From positions 372,001-436,000 of the forward strand of contig JAPFFF010000065.1 of the NCBI GenBank assembly GCA_039105265.1: a stretch of DNA of 64,000 nt, written 5' to 3'. The notes under the pieces are model-generated. The model had not been told where the DNA came from, searched no databases, and saw only the letters and a list, made by a program, of their open reading frames with translations. A program made the position numbers and the translations under genes. Below are positions 61,778-64,000 of the stretch, piece by piece. Each line of letters starts with the position of its first letter. Position 1 is the first letter of the stretch. The stretch is from Tritrichomonas musculus (lineage: Eukaryota > Parabasalia > Tritrichomonadida > Tritrichomonadidae).

Positions 61778-63184
61778 ATGGAAAAATACATAAATGAAAT
61801 TCCTCCAGATATGTTTTCTAACCTGCATCAAATAGGCTCAGGTTCTTTTTCAGACATTTTTTCTGCCATTCATGTTAAAACAAACGTCAAAATCGCTCTA
61901 AAGATATCTATTAAAGAGCACGTTCAAGAAAACTTAGATGTCTTAAAGCAAGAGGTGGAAATCAATAAAATACTATTTCACCCATTTATTTGCAAGTTTT
62001 TCCAAGAGATAGAAACAGAGCACCTCCATATCATTGTAATGGAATTGATCGAAGGGATTTCGGCGCTTGACTACGTAAATGAAACCAGTGGAATCCAAAT
62101 TTCTGAAGCAAAAGATATTTTTACCCAACTACTTATCGCAATCGAATATTTGCATAACGAAGCGCATATCACGCATCGTGACTTAAAACTTGAAAATATT
62201 ATGATAGATTATTATGGCCATATACGATTAATAGACTTCGGTTTTAGTTCAATGAAAACAATGATGTCTACTTGCTGCGGTACAATTCCATATTGCGCTC
62301 CAGAAGTTTTATCTTGTGAATCTTATACTAAAGCCTCAGATATTTGGAGCTTAGGAATTGTTTTATATGCACTTATTGACGGAAATTTACCCTTTTACCA
62401 CCCAAATATTAACACCTTAGTCACGCTTATTGTTGAATCCAGCGTTTCTTTTCCGGAAACTATCACAGGTCCTGTTCGTGACTTATTATCAAAAATGCTC
62501 ATTAAAGATCCAAATACTAGAATTACAATTGATGAAATCAAAGTCCACCCATTTATTTGTCAAGAAAAACTTTTACAAATTAATTACAAGCAGCTTTTTT
62601 CCCCGTCATTCAAGGGTGGTCCTTCAATGCTTAAATTTTACAATTCTACTGACAAAGTTCAACCTATAAAATGCTTTAAGCACTCTTCAGGTTCTGGAAT
62701 ACCAGCTCCAATTAAAAAATCATCACATTTAAGGCCAATTAATACAAATTTGTTAAAGTCAAAAAATTTTGATTTTAATCTTCAAGAAAGAATTTTATTA
62801 AAAACTGATAATATCGATCAATTAATAGATAGTAGAAGGGATTTCGCCGAAAATTTAAATAGACTCATTGATTCTGCCTATACAAAGAATAAACAATATA
62901 GTAATATGAAACTAGTTAATTCATGTGATATGATTCCAGAAATTCATATAGCACCACCAAATTATATTCCCCTTCCAAAAAAAGATTTTGAGCTTTCTAG
63001 TGACCAGATTCAATTTACAAGTACAGCTTATCGGAAAAGAAGGCTTTCTGGTGATCAAAGTTCACATATAGCTAAGAGATTTTTAGCACCAATTTCTGAT
63101 ATTAAGCCAAACCCAGATTATTTTAGTGATGGATGTGAAGATAATAATAATGAAATTCTAACTGAAGAACAAATACTGATGTAA
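61778..63184 (+). CDS. CAMK/SNF1-like serine/threonine kinase
   Basis: The product has 468 residues, counted from ATG61778 (MEKYINEIPPD). The frame is open 34 codons further upstream, but that part overlaps an inverted repeat and lacks protein character. The kinase domain spans about 13-260: IGSGSFSDIFSA (G20, G22), IALKIS (K42), ITHRDLKLENIMID (D135), LIDFGFSS (153-155), a T-loop with TMMSTCCGTIPYCAPEV, SDIWSLGIVLYAL and HPFI at the end. All catalytic residues are present, so it should be active on Ser/Thr. HRDLKLEN and the APEVL context place it near CAMKL/AMPK-type kinases. The C-terminal 200 residues are basic and Ser-rich without a recognised domain, and probably regulatory. TTTTTCATCAATTT just upstream may hold the initiator. 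Confidence 0.92.
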   Translation: MEKYINEIPPDMFSNLHQIGSGSFSDIFSAIHVKTNVKIALKISIKEHVQENLDVLKQEVEINKILFHPFICKFFQEIETEHLHIIVMELIEGISALDYVNETSGIQISEAKDIFTQLLIAIEYLHNEAHITHRDLKLENIMIDYYGHIRLIDFGFSSMKTMMSTCCGTIPYCAPEVLSCESYTKASDIWSLGIVLYALIDGNLPFYHPNINTLVTLIVESSVSFPETITGPVRDLLSKMLIKDPNTRITIDEIKVHPFICQEKLLQINYKQLFSPSFKGGPSMLKFYNSTDKVQPIKCFKHSSGSGIPAPIKKSSHLRPINTNLLKSKNFDFNLQERILLKTDNIDQLIDSRRDFAENLNRLIDSAYTKNKQYSNMKLVNSCDMIPEIHIAPPNYIPLPKKDFELSSDQIQFTSTAYRKRRLSGDQSSHIAKRFLAPISDIKPNPDYFSDGCEDNNNEILTEEQILM

Positions 63185-63307
63185 TTATATTCATTTGACT
63201 GATCTTATTTGATGCGGGCTGTTTATCTATATTAATAAATTTTTTTATATAACATATAAGTATATATCATTTTTATTAAAAGTTGCATGGTGTTTTTTTT
63301 ACCCGAT

Positions 63308-63350
63308 ATCAGATATGAAATGTGATATAAAAATAATTGTAAACTTGATA
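63308..63350 (-). repeat. Partial second copy of the 38592-39055 MITE interior
   Basis: ATCAGATATGAAATGTGATA and the following AAAATAATTGTAA(A)CTTGATA match, in inverted orientation, the interior of the MITE at about 38918-38960 with one change. No ends or duplication are seen here, so it is a fragment or a shared ancestral module. Confidence 0.65.
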
Positions 63351-63370
63351 ACGTTTTTTTCAAGTATTTT

Positions 63371-63404
<34 letters not shown>

Positions 63405-63478
63405 CAAGGATAACCGTTTTTTATAGTAAAATTTCAATAAGCTCATATAAAAAGTTCGTATTTTGATTTTAAATCTAG

Positions 63479-63784
63479 GTTTTTGATAATACTGTTATTA
63501 ATGAAGAAATATATTGGGTAGAGGAGATAGATGGAATATCCTATGAATGTGGCTATGAACCAAGGGATGATGGTTATTGGTGCTTTAATGTTGAAGGCTT
63601 CAATACCAAATTAATATTAGCCGAAAAAATATTGAAACAGGATGAAATAGCTTTAAAGAGTGATATTACATCATTATTGGATGACTTATATTGGAGAATA
63701 TTTTATTCAGGATTTCACAAATCATATAGGAGGATATCCCAGAATTATGCTGGTATTCTTACGATACTAGCTCTAAAAAATTAA
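63479..63784 (+). pseudogene. Start-less open frame, about 101 codons
   Basis: A plus-strand frame opens after TAG63476 and runs without ATG near its beginning to TAA63782-63784. The protein reads naturally: NEEIYWVEEIDGISYECGYE, DGYWCFNVEGFNTKLILAEK and DLYWRIFYSGFHKSYRR. I do not recognise a family. No trichomonad-type 3' splice motif (ACTAACACACAG) lies upstream, so an exon is unlikely; a truncated gene is preferred. Between the kinase stop and this frame lie a T-run of about 35 (63369-63404) and the MITE fragment. The last 216 bp of the window show no feature. Confidence 0.45.
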
Positions 63785-64000
63785 TTGTATATGTCGAATA
63801 TAATAGTTTATATCGGGTGGTGAAAAAGTTCGTGCGTTTTAAATAACTCTTTCAATTATAAACCATTTTTATAATTCATAGGTAATTAAAATACTAATTT
63901 ATGTGCTTCAATTTATTATTTGAAAATATTGGTTCTTTATCAAGCACACAAAGAAATATTTTGAATTTAAAAAACATAGGCCAAATTATTTTTTTCAAAA

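Overview
The window looks like nuclear DNA of a parabasalid protist, most likely Tritrichomonas or a close relative of Trichomonas. The genome is very AT-rich. Host genes are intronless and belong to families that are expanded in trichomonads: TKL and CAMK-type kinases, RCC1-kinase, kinase-Sel1, BTB-coiled coil-F5/8C, and MATE. TCA-type initiator-like boxes lie just upstream of some start codons. About 18 kb is a Maverick/Polinton element. No database search was possible, so names rest on motifs read by eye.

Layout. (1) From position 1 to about 18.2-19.2 kb lies the right part of a Maverick/Polinton that continues left of the window. It holds a protein-primed-type DNA polymerase B with embedded zinc and HNH modules, a separate HNH endonuclease, a retroviral-type integrase, a double-jelly-roll-type major capsid candidate, a tail-fibre-like repeat protein and several unassigned genes. 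All frames are open, so the copy looks young. (2) At 21160-25107 is a TTAA-flanked DNA transposon with an open 461-residue DDE transposase and a 133-bp tandem array. (3) At 25.7-36.1 kb are host genes: a MATE transporter, a pseudokinase fused to a Ras-like GTPase, an RCC1-repeat kinase and a bacterial-type aspartokinase. The pseudokinase-GTPase gene is pinned between two small transposons, one at its stop codon and one 4 bp before its ATG. (4) At 36.1-41 kb is AT-rich DNA with several clean MITEs, including one with a strikingly GC-rich hairpin core. (5) At 41.9-47.9 kb is a graveyard of host genes: a BTB-coiled coil-F5/8C gene with two in-frame stops, a kinase-Sel1 gene broken many times and a third broken gene. 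An intact tRNA-Ser(AGA) sits among them. (6) At 47970-53901 is a 5.9-kb element with near-identical inverted arms of about 955 bp, flanked by a 10-bp direct repeat. It contains at least three nested smaller elements and a decayed gene fragment. (7) At 55.0-56.8 kb is an unassigned 588-residue host protein. (8) At 57203-60487 is a TA-flanked element that contains a TTAA-flanked element carrying a fragment of a Sel1-repeat gene. (9) At 61.8-63.2 kb is an active-looking CAMK-like kinase, followed by a start-less open frame.

The most distinctive material is the density of nested, precisely bounded DNA transposons that cut, flank or carry host gene pieces. The pseudokinase-GTPase fusion and the HNH-bearing Maverick gene set are also notable.
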